Below are positions 18,600-27,112 of a stretch of 49,792 nt of DNA, piece after piece (within the stretch, counting starts at the first letter, position 1; every line of letters starts with the position of its first letter). Source of the stretch: Prevotellaceae bacterium. Lineage in GTDB: Bacteria; Bacteroidota; Bacteroidia; Bacteroidales; Bacteroidaceae. The stretch is from assembly GCA_022508665.1 (NCBI GenBank), contig JAFLUT010000007.1, positions 1 through 49,792 on the forward strand, read 5' to 3'. The translations under genes and the position numbers were made by a program. The notes beneath the pieces were generated by a model. The model worked only from the letters and a program-made list of their open reading frames with translations, had not been told where the DNA came from and did no database searches.

Positions 18600-19637
18600 C
18601 TATTTTTTATTGGCAGCCTCTTCAATGGTTGCCTGCATTTTTTCTCTCATTGTGCCAGCAAGCCACCATCCCAATTTCTCTAATTTTTCAGTCGAGAACA
18701 CAGATTTTGTCACCACATTAAATCCTGCTTTCTCTGCATCGCTCGGCAGGTCTATCACGACTTTCCGTCCTCCGATAGATGCTATCATTTCCGCCAAATC
18801 CTTAACGCTTATGTTGGATGTTGCATCGGCAATATTGTATGCATGCCCACTTTCGCCTTTCAGCAGAATATGCAACAGTGCCGCTACACAGTCCACCACA
18901 TAACACCACGAGCGAAACTGCTCGCCTGTACTTTTCATCACGATGTCCTCGCCCCTCAGCACGTTGCGGATGAACTGAGCATACACCCTGCTATCCGCCT
19001 CCGTGAAGTGCGGTCCATAGACATGGCACGGTCTTGCAATGACCACGTCTGCCCCATATTCTGCGACATACGCCACACAAAGAGTTTCCGCAGCTCTCTT
19101 CGATGAAGGATAGCAAGCGCGCGGAGTGGCACAATTAACATATCCGCTATAATCCTCAGAGAAAACTCTTCCGTCGCCCTCTCCATACACTTCGCCTGAA
19201 GATACATAAAGAAAACGTTTCATTGCATGCTTAAGTCCATATTCTATGAGGTTGGATACTCCATCAATATTGCCTTTCATCACCTCTACTGGCTTGTTTG
19301 CAAAGAAAGTGGGGCTGGCGTTGCTTGCTGCATGAATGATGTAGTCGAATGGTATTTCACTCACCAAAGGCATCACCACATCATGGCATATAAAATGAAA
19401 ACAAGGGTCATCAGCAAAATCCACAAAACGTGCTTTTGCCCTATCCTTGTTGCGACCAGAGGCGTAAACATGATAGTCTTTCTTAGTATTACGCATAAGA
19501 ACCTCTACAAGACAACCACCAATCAGCCCTGTTGCTCCAGTCACAAGAATGTTGCACCCGGAAAGCCTTTCCCATGGCAGGTATGCACTGAAAATGTGCA
19601 GGATGTCCTTTCTATATGTGTTTGCTATTTCAGCCAT
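18600..19637 (-). CDS. NAD-dependent epimerase/dehydratase (extended SDR)
   Basis: 345 aa. The Rossmann motif GATGLIGG lies at 34-41, and the catalytic Y176xxxK180 sits in CYPSSK. A serine pair (VSSGEVYG) upstream completes the triad. Extended SDRs of this type act on nucleotide sugars (4,6-dehydratase, 4-epimerase or decarboxylase). The start overlaps the end of the IspD-like gene by 13 nt, suggesting that the two act on the same intermediate, perhaps a CDP-linked one. The substrate is inferred, not shown. Confidence 0.85.
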   Translation of the reverse strand: MAEIANTYRKDILHIFSAYLPWERLSGCNILVTGATGLIGGCLVEVLMRNTKKDYHVYASGRNKDRAKARFVDFADDPCFHFICHDVVMPLVSEIPFDYIIHAASNASPTFFANKPVEVMKGNIDGVSNLIEYGLKHAMKRFLYVSSGEVYGEGDGRVFSEDYSGYVNCATPRACYPSSKRAAETLCVAYVAEYGADVVIARPCHVYGPHFTEADSRVYAQFIRNVLRGEDIVMKSTGEQFRSWCYVVDCVAALLHILLKGESGHAYNIADATSNISVKDLAEMIASIGGRKVVIDLPSDAEKAGFNVVTKSVFSTEKLEKLGWWLAGTMREKMQATIEEAANKK

Positions 19638-20344
19638 GATTCTTTTGATGTATGCATGAGCGCCTTTATCATTTCCAGGTCTTCTACAGTAGTAATCTTA
19701 ATGTTTTTTTCCGACCCTGGCACGATATGCATCACTATGTCTGTGCCAAGTTCTGCAATCAGTGTGCATGATGCGACGGAGTCGGTAATGCCTTTCTCTT
19801 TAGCCTCTTCATGCACCTTGATGATATTGCCCAAACGGAATGTCTGTGGAGTCTGGGTTCGTATCAATGTATCTCTCGGAATACTGCTCGTAGTCGTAAA
19901 GCCATCCTCACTCTCAAGTATCGCCTCACGGCACTGTATGCCTGTGATAGCATATCCGTATGCCTTGCAAATCGCAATATTCGATGAGATAATCTCTTGG
20001 GAAAGCAGCGGACGCACGGAGTCGTGTATCAGCACCAAATCCTCATCTCCACACCCTGCATCTTTCAATCCGTAAATGCCATTGTGGATTGATTCCATGC
20101 CACTATTTCCTCCTTGGAAAATCCAGTTCAGTTTCTTAATACAGAACTGGTTAGCATAACTCTGAAGCACAGTCTCCCAGCCTCTCAAACAAACTACCGC
20201 AATAGCATCTATGTCGGGATGTCTCTCAAAAGCCTGCATCGTCATGATGATTACAGGAGCACCATCCACGTGCATAAACTGCTTGGGGATGTCCTGTCCC
20301 ATACGATTGCCAGAACCACCAGCAATAATTAGTCCAATGTTCAT
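19625..20344 (-). CDS. IspD/TarI-like cytidylyltransferase
   Basis: 239 aa. The N-terminal nucleotide-binding loop IIAGGSGNRMG...PKQF (6-23) and the HDSVRPL segment identify the IspD/TarI superfamily, which makes CDP-methylerythritol or CDP-ribitol. Because it sits inside a polysaccharide operon with three LicD genes, a CDP-alditol such as CDP-ribitol is more likely than isoprenoid synthesis. It follows a 143-nt gap that contains a 22-nt tandem repeat. Confidence 0.82.
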   Translation of the reverse strand: MNIGLIIAGGSGNRMGQDIPKQFMHVDGAPVIIMTMQAFERHPDIDAIAVVCLRGWETVLQSYANQFCIKKLNWIFQGGNSGMESIHNGIYGLKDAGCGDEDLVLIHDSVRPLLSQEIISSNIAICKAYGYAITGIQCREAILESEDGFTTTSSIPRDTLIRTQTPQTFRLGNIIKVHEEAKEKGITDSVASCTLIAELGTDIVMHIVPGSEKNIKITTVEDLEMIKALMHTSKESWLK

Positions 20345-20381
20345 ATAAATATCTGATTGTTTTTATGTTCGTTTTATCCAA

Positions 20382-20470
20382 GAGTACTACACTAAGAAAT
20401 ACTGCAGTCCTCCATTAGAAGTACTGCAATCCTCCTAAGGAAGTACTCCAGTACTCCTAAAGGAGGACTG
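20382..20470. repeat. Intra-operon tandem repeat of 22-23 nt
   Basis: Units of the form AGTACTgcagtCCTCCta are seen at ~20398, 20420 and 20442, with a degenerate start at 20382. Outer arms CAGTCCTCC (20405-20413) and GGAGGACTG (20462-20470) are exact reverse complements, so the transcript could form a large stem. It lies just upstream of the IspD-like start codon. Confidence 0.75.
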
Positions 20471-20487
20471 GCCATAAAACATCATTA

Positions 20488-21318
20488 TTATTTAACCAGA
20501 TACAATCCTCCATTCTGCCCTGTATAGAGTATCATTTTATTTCGGTAGAAATCTATATCTTCTGGTTCGTTAGTTGTAATGTATGTCAAGTCAATAGTTT
20601 TCACAAGTTTTCGCTTCTTTAAATCTATCACTTGGATAGCCCTTGCTGCGTTAAACTGTCCTCGTGATGTTTCTTGCAGTCCTGTGACAATATACAAATA
20701 TTTACCAATTATCTTACCCCCTTGTGTTCCACTGGCAAAATCAACAATGAAAGAATCTATACAGTCTTTTTCTGACAGATTTATATTCACACCTTCCGAC
20801 AAATCAGGCAATCTATATTTAGAAATCTTCACCTTAGCGCTGTTTTTATCTCCTTTGGGCGGCGTTTGACGAGCGATAGCATAAATCCATTTTCCCTCTT
20901 TGTCTACTATCCAAGACTGCACAAATACCGCCTTCCCTTTATTCTGCGCCTGTATTGTTTGTACCAGTGTACTAACCGTATCATTTATGCACTCTACAAA
21001 ACATCTACTTGGTAAATTGTATTCCGAGATGTATATGACAGGGCAACTTCCGCCATTCGCTTTCTCTTTCCCGAAACAAGCAGCATTCACATGGTTTTTT
21101 TTTCCTGCTGAAGCCAACGAAAAAACTTTCGTTACTTCGCCTGTTTTCAAATTAAAAACCCTACAACTTCCTCCGTCATTGAAAAGATACGCTTCATCGC
21201 CCCATATCGCCATCCCTTGAGCGGATTTCCCTTTGTATATACCAACAATAGGATAGAGCATCTGAGCGTGGCAAACAGAAAAAGAAAAAAAGATGATGTA
21301 TAGAATAAAATGTTTCAT
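20488..21318 (-). CDS. Secreted protein of unknown function, possibly beta-propeller-like
   Basis: 276 aa with a signal peptide (residues 1-18, ending CHA). I do not recognise the family. Repeated beta-strand patterns (WGDEAYLFNDG, GKYLYIVTG, NKMILYTGQNGGLYLVK) suggest a small beta-propeller. It overlaps the upstream glycosyltransferase by 4 nt and is followed by the repeat at 20382-20470. Being an exported protein in the middle of a cytoplasmic sugar-assembly operon is unusual. Confidence 0.6.
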   Translation of the reverse strand: MKHFILYIIFFSFSVCHAQMLYPIVGIYKGKSAQGMAIWGDEAYLFNDGGSCRVFNLKTGEVTKVFSLASAGKKNHVNAACFGKEKANGGSCPVIYISEYNLPSRCFVECINDTVSTLVQTIQAQNKGKAVFVQSWIVDKEGKWIYAIARQTPPKGDKNSAKVKISKYRLPDLSEGVNINLSEKDCIDSFIVDFASGTQGGKIIGKYLYIVTGLQETSRGQFNAARAIQVIDLKKRKLVKTIDLTYITTNEPEDIDFYRNKMILYTGQNGGLYLVK

Positions 21319-22388
21319 CGTCTACGCAAATTTTCAGGCATGTGAATATTGCGGTATTGTTTTCCAAAAAATAGTCTTATTCTGAACTTTAGCCGTCGAA
21401 TAGACAAATATAGAGAACTTGCGTAATTGGCTGAACGCCATTCTTGTATATAATTCTTTCCAAAAATTTTGTCTTTTTTTTGGGCAAGCAAATAATAGAT
21501 AAATAACGACTGATTCTTAATGAATTGGTCAAACTCTTTTAAATGTTCATTCCCATAACTTGAATACTCCTTGGTAAGGTAGAAATTGTAAATGACGGAT
21601 AATCTTGATCGCAATTTTTCTATCATATAGGATTTTGCAACAGTATGGATGCTTTGTTCAATATTAGCAAAATATTGTACCATCGATTTACCCACAATAA
21701 TTCGCTTATCAAAAGATGATTTCATAACTATAGGATCAAATGTCTGTCCTTCTCTTCCCAATAAATAATGATATAAAATATAAGGGAAATACGACACGCT
21801 CTCTACCTTGTACATCGGCATAAATATCCATTCATCGTCCGTATAAGATATTCCTTCCGTCTGATGGTAATTGATGGCTTTCAAAATGTCTGTTTTATAG
21901 GTTATACCATGATGCCAAATCCATTCTATCATTGGTTTGGGTATGTCTTGCAATGTAAAAGTATTGTTCGTAGGCAGGTTAAAAGTGTAAGATTCAGTGA
22001 TTGCATCATTCTCATCCACCGTCACAAAATCATTTAGGACTAAATCAATGTCTTTATCCTGCAAATAATCTATGAATTTATCTAACACATTCACAACAAA
22101 ACAATCATCTGCATCCAGAACCTTCACATATTTGCCTGTAACCTCTTTCAACCCCCTGTTGATGCATGAGCCATAGTTCCCATTTCCCTTGTCTATGACT
22201 TTAAATGTTTGTGGATATATTGTCTCATATTCATGAGCAATCTGCAAGGATGAGTCTTTTGAGCCATCGTTGATTACCAATACTTCAAGGCTCGCCATAT
22301 TCATATCAGAAACAATAAGTGAATTCAAACACTTATGGAGATAATTCTCCATATTGTATGTCGGAACAATTATAGATAAAACCTTCAT
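21315..22388 (-). CDS. Family 2 glycosyltransferase
   Basis: 357 aa. The GT-A start SIIVPTYNMENYL (5-17), VINDGSKDSS (38-47) and the metal-binding DADD at 92-95 are clear. It should add a sugar to the lipid-linked repeat unit at the cytoplasmic face. The C-terminal ~120 residues are basic and lack membrane helices. It overlaps the downstream secreted protein gene by 4 nt. Confidence 0.92.
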   Translation of the reverse strand: MKVLSIIVPTYNMENYLHKCLNSLIVSDMNMASLEVLVINDGSKDSSLQIAHEYETIYPQTFKVIDKGNGNYGSCINRGLKEVTGKYVKVLDADDCFVVNVLDKFIDYLQDKDIDLVLNDFVTVDENDAITESYTFNLPTNNTFTLQDIPKPMIEWIWHHGITYKTDILKAINYHQTEGISYTDDEWIFMPMYKVESVSYFPYILYHYLLGREGQTFDPIVMKSSFDKRIIVGKSMVQYFANIEQSIHTVAKSYMIEKLRSRLSVIYNFYLTKEYSSYGNEHLKEFDQFIKNQSLFIYYLLAQKKDKIFGKNYIQEWRSANYASSLYLSIRRLKFRIRLFFGKQYRNIHMPENLRRR

Positions 22389-22429
22389 TGCTTTCGTATT
22401 ATACTATTTAATGTTTCCGTCAGAATAAT

Positions 22430-23800
22430 TCATTTTTTGCTTGAAGAGTGGACTTTGTTTCGTCCCTGAAATACAAGAATTAGAAGCCACCAAACAATAA
22501 GTTGTTTTATAGTTTTATGTATTGTAAAACTCTCAAAAAATTTATTAGAAAAAAAAGATAAAAAGCATGCTGCTGGCATGTATGATGCAAAAAATAACAT
22601 CCATAAGTCTAAACGTCCATTATGCCAGAACTTTGAGGTTATCACTTTCCGATAAAAAAAAGATGCAATAAACGCCATAAGCCCAGTACACAAAATAGCC
22701 CCAATATATCCAAAATCAAGAATGAAATTATAATAGGTTGTGTATACATTACCTAACGGATATACCCCATGCCTATTAAAACTCAAATCGGGACTAAAGC
22801 GTTTTACAATCTCTTTTTCTGCCCCACGTCGTTCTATTAGTCTATCGTACATCCCACATAACGTATATTGAGCAAACAGATCTGTTTCATTTCCTTGTTT
22901 GAAAGGTTGTTGTATATAGTCATCCAAATTTTTTATTTCTGCTCCACAATAAATGGCAAATAACATTGATGTTGCTTGAGTTGTATCACTTTGTTTTCTT
23001 CCAATGGCATAACCAATTTCTGCAAAGCAAAGAATGAAAATAAAACCTATGGACAGGATCGTTATCGTGATTTTTCTCGGAAATAATCCCCCTTTCCACC
23101 CTATTTTGTATTGATAGTTTATATATAAGAAAGTAAAAAAAGATAACAAACCATATAACATATCTGTGCGTCCGCCCGATAATAGTGTACCAATAATGGT
23201 TGTGACAAAATTTAATGTAAGAAGAATTTTTTGCGAATTGTATTTCTTGGATTTGAATATGTAATATGGTAATAATATGCTCCATAATTGATATGCTGCC
23301 ATGCATATAAAGTACAAATTTACAATATAATATGGAAGTTGGACAAATGTATGTTCAAATTTCTTTTCATTATTTATTTCCACCAATGCTTCACTTAAAC
23401 TATCTGTTCCTACATATTTCTTTTTGGCTGCAGCAAACATCGCATATGCGAATAACTGAAAGAAAAAAAAGAGTATTAGTTTTTTATTGCTTATAGGTTT
23501 GCAATTGTAGTTTATCGTATTTAACTTTATTTGTGTAAATAGTCGTTCATGCTTTTTATAATCCCACAACTCAATGCCAAAGAAAGTTAATGCCCCACCG
23601 ATTATAATAAATGCGGTCATAGAAGACATTTTGTTTAATCCCCATTCTTCTTTCCAACACAGTGCGACACATGAACAAATTAAAAATCCGCTTACATATA
23701 AAACAGTTGGTCGTGATATGTTTCTTCCTAAATTATAATACGCAACAATTAAAATTGCCAATAAAGAAATTGTAATAATCTCTATCATAAAACATTTCAC
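22430..23800 (-). CDS. wzy: O-antigen/capsule polymerase (Wzy-like)
   Basis: 456 aa with about 11-12 hydrophobic segments and a large loop at ~290-345, the topology of Wzy polymerases. GGRTDMLYGLLSFFTFL resembles the conserved Wzy region following the first large periplasmic loop. It should join repeat units in the periplasm. It could start at the second ATG, 23788, which also gives an N-terminal helix. Very AT-rich. Confidence 0.8.
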   Translation of the reverse strand: MKCFMIEIITISLLAILIVAYYNLGRNISRPTVLYVSGFLICSCVALCWKEEWGLNKMSSMTAFIIIGGALTFFGIELWDYKKHERLFTQIKLNTINYNCKPISNKKLILFFFFQLFAYAMFAAAKKKYVGTDSLSEALVEINNEKKFEHTFVQLPYYIVNLYFICMAAYQLWSILLPYYIFKSKKYNSQKILLTLNFVTTIIGTLLSGGRTDMLYGLLSFFTFLYINYQYKIGWKGGLFPRKITITILSIGFIFILCFAEIGYAIGRKQSDTTQATSMLFAIYCGAEIKNLDDYIQQPFKQGNETDLFAQYTLCGMYDRLIERRGAEKEIVKRFSPDLSFNRHGVYPLGNVYTTYYNFILDFGYIGAILCTGLMAFIASFFYRKVITSKFWHNGRLDLWMLFFASYMPAACFLSFFSNKFFESFTIHKTIKQLIVWWLLILVFQGRNKVHSSSKK

Positions 23801-23867
23801 TTTTAATTATAATGTCTGATGAGCAGAGAAAAATTGAAAACAATCTCTGTCATATTCTATACAGTAT

Positions 23868-25310
23868 TTATAGTTTCTTTTCTACCATCTGTTTCAGTTC
23901 ATGGTAACTCTCATCTTTTGCCATGATACTGAAACCCGTATATACGATAATGCCGACGAGACTCCCAATCAAAAATTTCACCCATGCATTCTCAAACAGC
24001 ATAATAATAAAATATACAACGATGGCCATCAATATTGACCTAACAATAATGGGAAGCAACGCTTTCATTTGAGCCATAAAACCATATTGCAAAAGTTTCT
24101 TTGTATAATAACAATTGAATACGAAAGCAATAAAACAATAAATAGACCTCCCAATGCACATCCATATAAGCCCCCAAGGAATGCTTGCTATTAGAATAAG
24201 AAATGCTATAGGCTTTTTTATGAGTTCTAATTTCAACACAAGGTCTGACCGCCCTTTGACATATAGTAAATTGAGATTTATATGTGTCAAAGGATTAAAC
24301 ATCCCTCCAATACAGATTATTTGTAGAATAGGTACACATGGAAGCCATATCCGTCCAACCAATGCTTCAATCATCGGCTCAGCCAGCGTTATCATCAGCC
24401 ACAATATCGGATAGAGCAGAAACATCGGTGCAGTCAGCATTTTTTGATATGTCGACACTAATTTCTTATTATCGTCTTGTAATGATGATAAGATTGGATA
24501 ATTTACTTTTACAACCATTTCCTGTACCGTACGTGTAGGCAAGTTTGCAAAATGTTCGCCACGATTGAAAAATCCCGTATCTGATGCATTTAACACCTTG
24601 CCAATCACCAATGTGTATACATTGTTGTATATAGTGTTTATCATGCCAGAACACAATAATTTTGACCCAAAAGAGAACAATTGGCTAAATGAATTATAGG
24701 AAAAAGAACATATCGGTTTCCAACGAGAAAATGTCCATAAAATAATGGCACGGATAAAAGCAGAGCATATCCCTTGAAATACTAACGCCCACACCCCCCA
24801 TCCTTGATATGCAAGGAGTATTGCTATAAAACCCGCTATAATTGTTGATGAAATGTCTGCAATGGCTTGAAGTCTAAAGTTTAAATTTATTGTTAGCCTC
24901 GCAGTCTGAACAATCGTAAGTCCATTTATGATCAGTGATATAGTTACAATACGAGTTACGGAGCATAAAATCGGCATAGAATAGAACTCTGCAATCCACG
25001 GTGCAGCAATGAAGAAGGCTGCATATAGCAACAAAGAAATCCCAATATTAAAATAAAATGCCGTGGAGTAATCCGTTTCACTCCTTTCCTTCTTCTGAAT
25101 CAACGCACTTGCAAAACCGCTGTCAAGGAAAGTTTGAGCAATAGCGATAAAGATTGCCAACATAGCAATAATGCCATAGTCCTCAGGCATAAGCCGACGA
25201 GCCAACACAATACTAATGACAAACTGAGATGCCTGCATTGCCAAACGAGAGACACCCACCCATGCCATTCCTGCTGTAGCCTTTCTTTTTATGGAAGGTT
25301 GAGTCTCCAT
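23868..25310 (-). CDS. wzx: Polysaccharide flippase (Wzx, MOP superfamily)
   Basis: 480 aa with ~12-14 transmembrane segments. The N-terminus GMAWVGVSRLAMQASQF and LARRLMPEDYGIIAM is characteristic of Wzx-like flippases, which move lipid-linked repeat units across the inner membrane. It starts 3 nt after the LicD gene. With Wzy it defines a Wzx/Wzy-dependent pathway. Confidence 0.92.
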   Translation of the reverse strand: METQPSIKRKATAGMAWVGVSRLAMQASQFVISIVLARRLMPEDYGIIAMLAIFIAIAQTFLDSGFASALIQKKERSETDYSTAFYFNIGISLLLYAAFFIAAPWIAEFYSMPILCSVTRIVTISLIINGLTIVQTARLTINLNFRLQAIADISSTIIAGFIAILLAYQGWGVWALVFQGICSAFIRAIILWTFSRWKPICSFSYNSFSQLFSFGSKLLCSGMINTIYNNVYTLVIGKVLNASDTGFFNRGEHFANLPTRTVQEMVVKVNYPILSSLQDDNKKLVSTYQKMLTAPMFLLYPILWLMITLAEPMIEALVGRIWLPCVPILQIICIGGMFNPLTHINLNLLYVKGRSDLVLKLELIKKPIAFLILIASIPWGLIWMCIGRSIYCFIAFVFNCYYTKKLLQYGFMAQMKALLPIIVRSILMAIVVYFIIMLFENAWVKFLIGSLVGIIVYTGFSIMAKDESYHELKQMVEKKL

Positions 25311-25313
25311 TTA

Positions 25314-26237
25314 TTAGAGGTATTCTTTATATGATTTCTCTGTATCAAATATAATGCCTCCATGTATAGATGTTCCAATTACATATTTATGATAATCACC
25401 GTAAGCCTTTGTCAGTAGTTCATCATAATCTATTGGTGCAGGCATTGACATAAACTCAAATGGTAAATATACAATGTCCCTATACCAAGAACGTTTTCTT
25501 ATATAATTATTTTTATAGAAAGGTACTAACACTACATTTTCTGTTTCTGTATTATTATAGGACTGAGATAAAATCTCAGACTTTTTATAAATTGCCTCAT
25601 AGTCGCAGAAAGAGCATGAAGGCCAAATCTTATATAACATATGAACTAATAAATCACGTCCCATTGCAAAGATGTTTTTTCGTAGACGAAATTTATAATA
25701 AATAGTTTGAGAGGCTCGCTTCTTATACTGCTTACGCAATTTTTCCATGCTTTTTAAATAATTTTCCCTCTCAGACATATCGTTTGGTACATTGTCCAAA
25801 GGGAAAATATCTAAAAAAATACCTTGGTTAAAATGCCTTCCTGTATCATATTCGCTCTTCAATATACCAGTTGTTTCACTATTTCTTAATTGTATATGGC
25901 CTCTTAAAGTTCCTTTATCTGTGTATTCTGTTTGAAAAAAATAAGGATGATGAAATTCTTCATTGCCTATCTCGCATAGTTTATTATAATCTTTTCTAAA
26001 CATCATTACATCAATGTCATCGTCCCATGGGATTATGCCTTGGTGCCGCACGGCTCCAAGAAGACTCCCTCCATCAAGATAAAATGTTATATTATATTTA
26101 GTGCATACTCGTGCAAATTCCTTGAGCAAATCCAATTCCACAGCCCATATTTTTTTCATTTGGGTTGATACTTTGTAACCACATCTTTCTTCTTCCTCAA
26201 AGAATTGGTCTGGAAATGTGCAGTTTAATCTAACCAT
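25314..26237 (-). CDS. LicD-family phosphotransferase (first of three)
   Basis: 307 aa. The motif FYLDGGSLLGAVRHQG then IPWDDDIDV places the acidic cluster at 72-76. The N-terminal 25 residues before the first helix are extra relative to the 276-aa copy. It is the first enzyme gene of the operon, ~100 nt after the antiterminator gene, and is followed after 3 nt by the flippase. Confidence 0.88.
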   Translation of the reverse strand: MVRLNCTFPDQFFEEEERCGYKVSTQMKKIWAVELDLLKEFARVCTKYNITFYLDGGSLLGAVRHQGIIPWDDDIDVMMFRKDYNKLCEIGNEEFHHPYFFQTEYTDKGTLRGHIQLRNSETTGILKSEYDTGRHFNQGIFLDIFPLDNVPNDMSERENYLKSMEKLRKQYKKRASQTIYYKFRLRKNIFAMGRDLLVHMLYKIWPSCSFCDYEAIYKKSEILSQSYNNTETENVVLVPFYKNNYIRKRSWYRDIVYLPFEFMSMPAPIDYDELLTKAYGDYHKYVIGTSIHGGIIFDTEKSYKEYL

Positions 26238-26340
26238 TATTTGATATTATAACATTTAGTAGAAAAAATGCTTTGTTGCAGTTAAAAATTTATGTCACAT
26301 TTTAAAGTAGTTACCCCATGCGCTTGTATGTATTATATGT

Positions 26341-26955
26341 TCAAATGATCTTTTCGATGTCCTCCACATGAATAGATGTTTTGGCGGCTCCGAGGAAGTC
26401 GATGTTTATGACAAGTTCTGTTTGCTTGTCATCTTCCTCAACAAAACCTTCGAAGCCAGTGAAAGGACCGCGTGTGACACGGATGCGATCTCCCTGTTTT
26501 ATGGGGATATTTGTAAAACAGACAGGTGAGTTGGCGTGGTAGAGCATGAATTGAAGGGTCGCTATCTGTTCGTCGGGAACGATAGCCATGGGGCGACGAC
26601 CAAATTTGTTGGGCTTGCCAGCCTTGTTGGTTAGGAATACAGGGATAGAGGGGCATGTCTTGAGTATTTGGATGCGTTCCTCTTCCGTTGCCTTTATGAA
26701 CACAATGCCCGAAATGACGACTCGAGAGACTGTGCGTCGGTGGCGATTGGCATATCTGCGGATTTCTTTTTGACTTGCTACATAGGCTTCGTATCCAAGT
26801 TTCTGAACCTGTTGGCAGCAGTGTTCCTCTGTGTGCTGTTTCACTATGGCAATATACCATTTACGTTTTGGCACGCCTCCGGCATTCGGTTGGCGCATAT
26901 CAGTACCTACCGCTACTGTTTCAGAATCGCCTGTATATTCAAGAGAGTCCGACAT
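26341..26955 (-). CDS. upxY: UpxY-type NusG-like transcription antiterminator
   Basis: 204 aa from the first ATG. The NGN domain begins KRKWYIAIVKQHTEE (~30-45) and a KOW motif QGDRIRVTRGPFTG lies at ~154-167. UpxY proteins let RNA polymerase read through their own long capsule operon. The promoter sits only 8 nt before the ATG at 26955, which would leave a nearly leaderless mRNA. The in-frame ATG at 26898 (M20, just before the NGN domain) would give a ~60-nt leader and could be the real start. It heads the polysaccharide operon as expected. No upxZ-like gene follows. Confidence 0.88.
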   Translation of the reverse strand: MSDSLEYTGDSETVAVGTDMRQPNAGGVPKRKWYIAIVKQHTEEHCCQQVQKLGYEAYVASQKEIRRYANRHRRTVSRVVISGIVFIKATEEERIQILKTCPSIPVFLTNKAGKPNKFGRRPMAIVPDEQIATLQFMLYHANSPVCFTNIPIKQGDRIRVTRGPFTGFEGFVEEDDKQTELVINIDFLGAAKTSIHVEDIEKII

Positions 26956-26963
26956 AATTTTTG

Positions 26964-26995
26964 CAAAGATACGATAAAAATAAAAAAGGACAAAA
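26964..26995 (-). promoter_or_regulatory. Promoter of the polysaccharide operon
   Basis: On the minus strand: TTTTG (26991-26995), 19 nt, TATCTTTG (26964-26971), an excellent Bacteroidota promoter. No inverted repeats flank it, so there is no sign of the invertible promoter arrangement seen in Bacteroides fragilis capsule loci. Confidence 0.8.
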
Positions 26996-27050
26996 TATGT
27001 TCTGTAAAAAAGGTTTGTATGTGTAAACTGCCTGAAAAAGTGAGGTTTTC

Positions 27051-27083
27051 TTTTGGGTACTCTGTTTTTTTGTGTTATCTTTG
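27051..27083 (+). promoter_or_regulatory. Promoter of the phosphohexomutase gene
   Basis: TTTTG (27051-27055), 20 nt, TATCTTTG (27076-27083). It is divergent from the polysaccharide-operon promoter, with 55 nt between the two -33 elements. It excludes the upstream TTG at 27053 as a start and supports the ATG at 27113. Confidence 0.82.
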
Positions 27084-27112
27084 CAACATTAAATGTAACA
27101 AAAAACGTAATT

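Noticed and set aside
26238-26340. Possible invertible promoter between upxY and the first LicD gene
   Set aside because: No inverted repeats flank any promoter-like sequence there.
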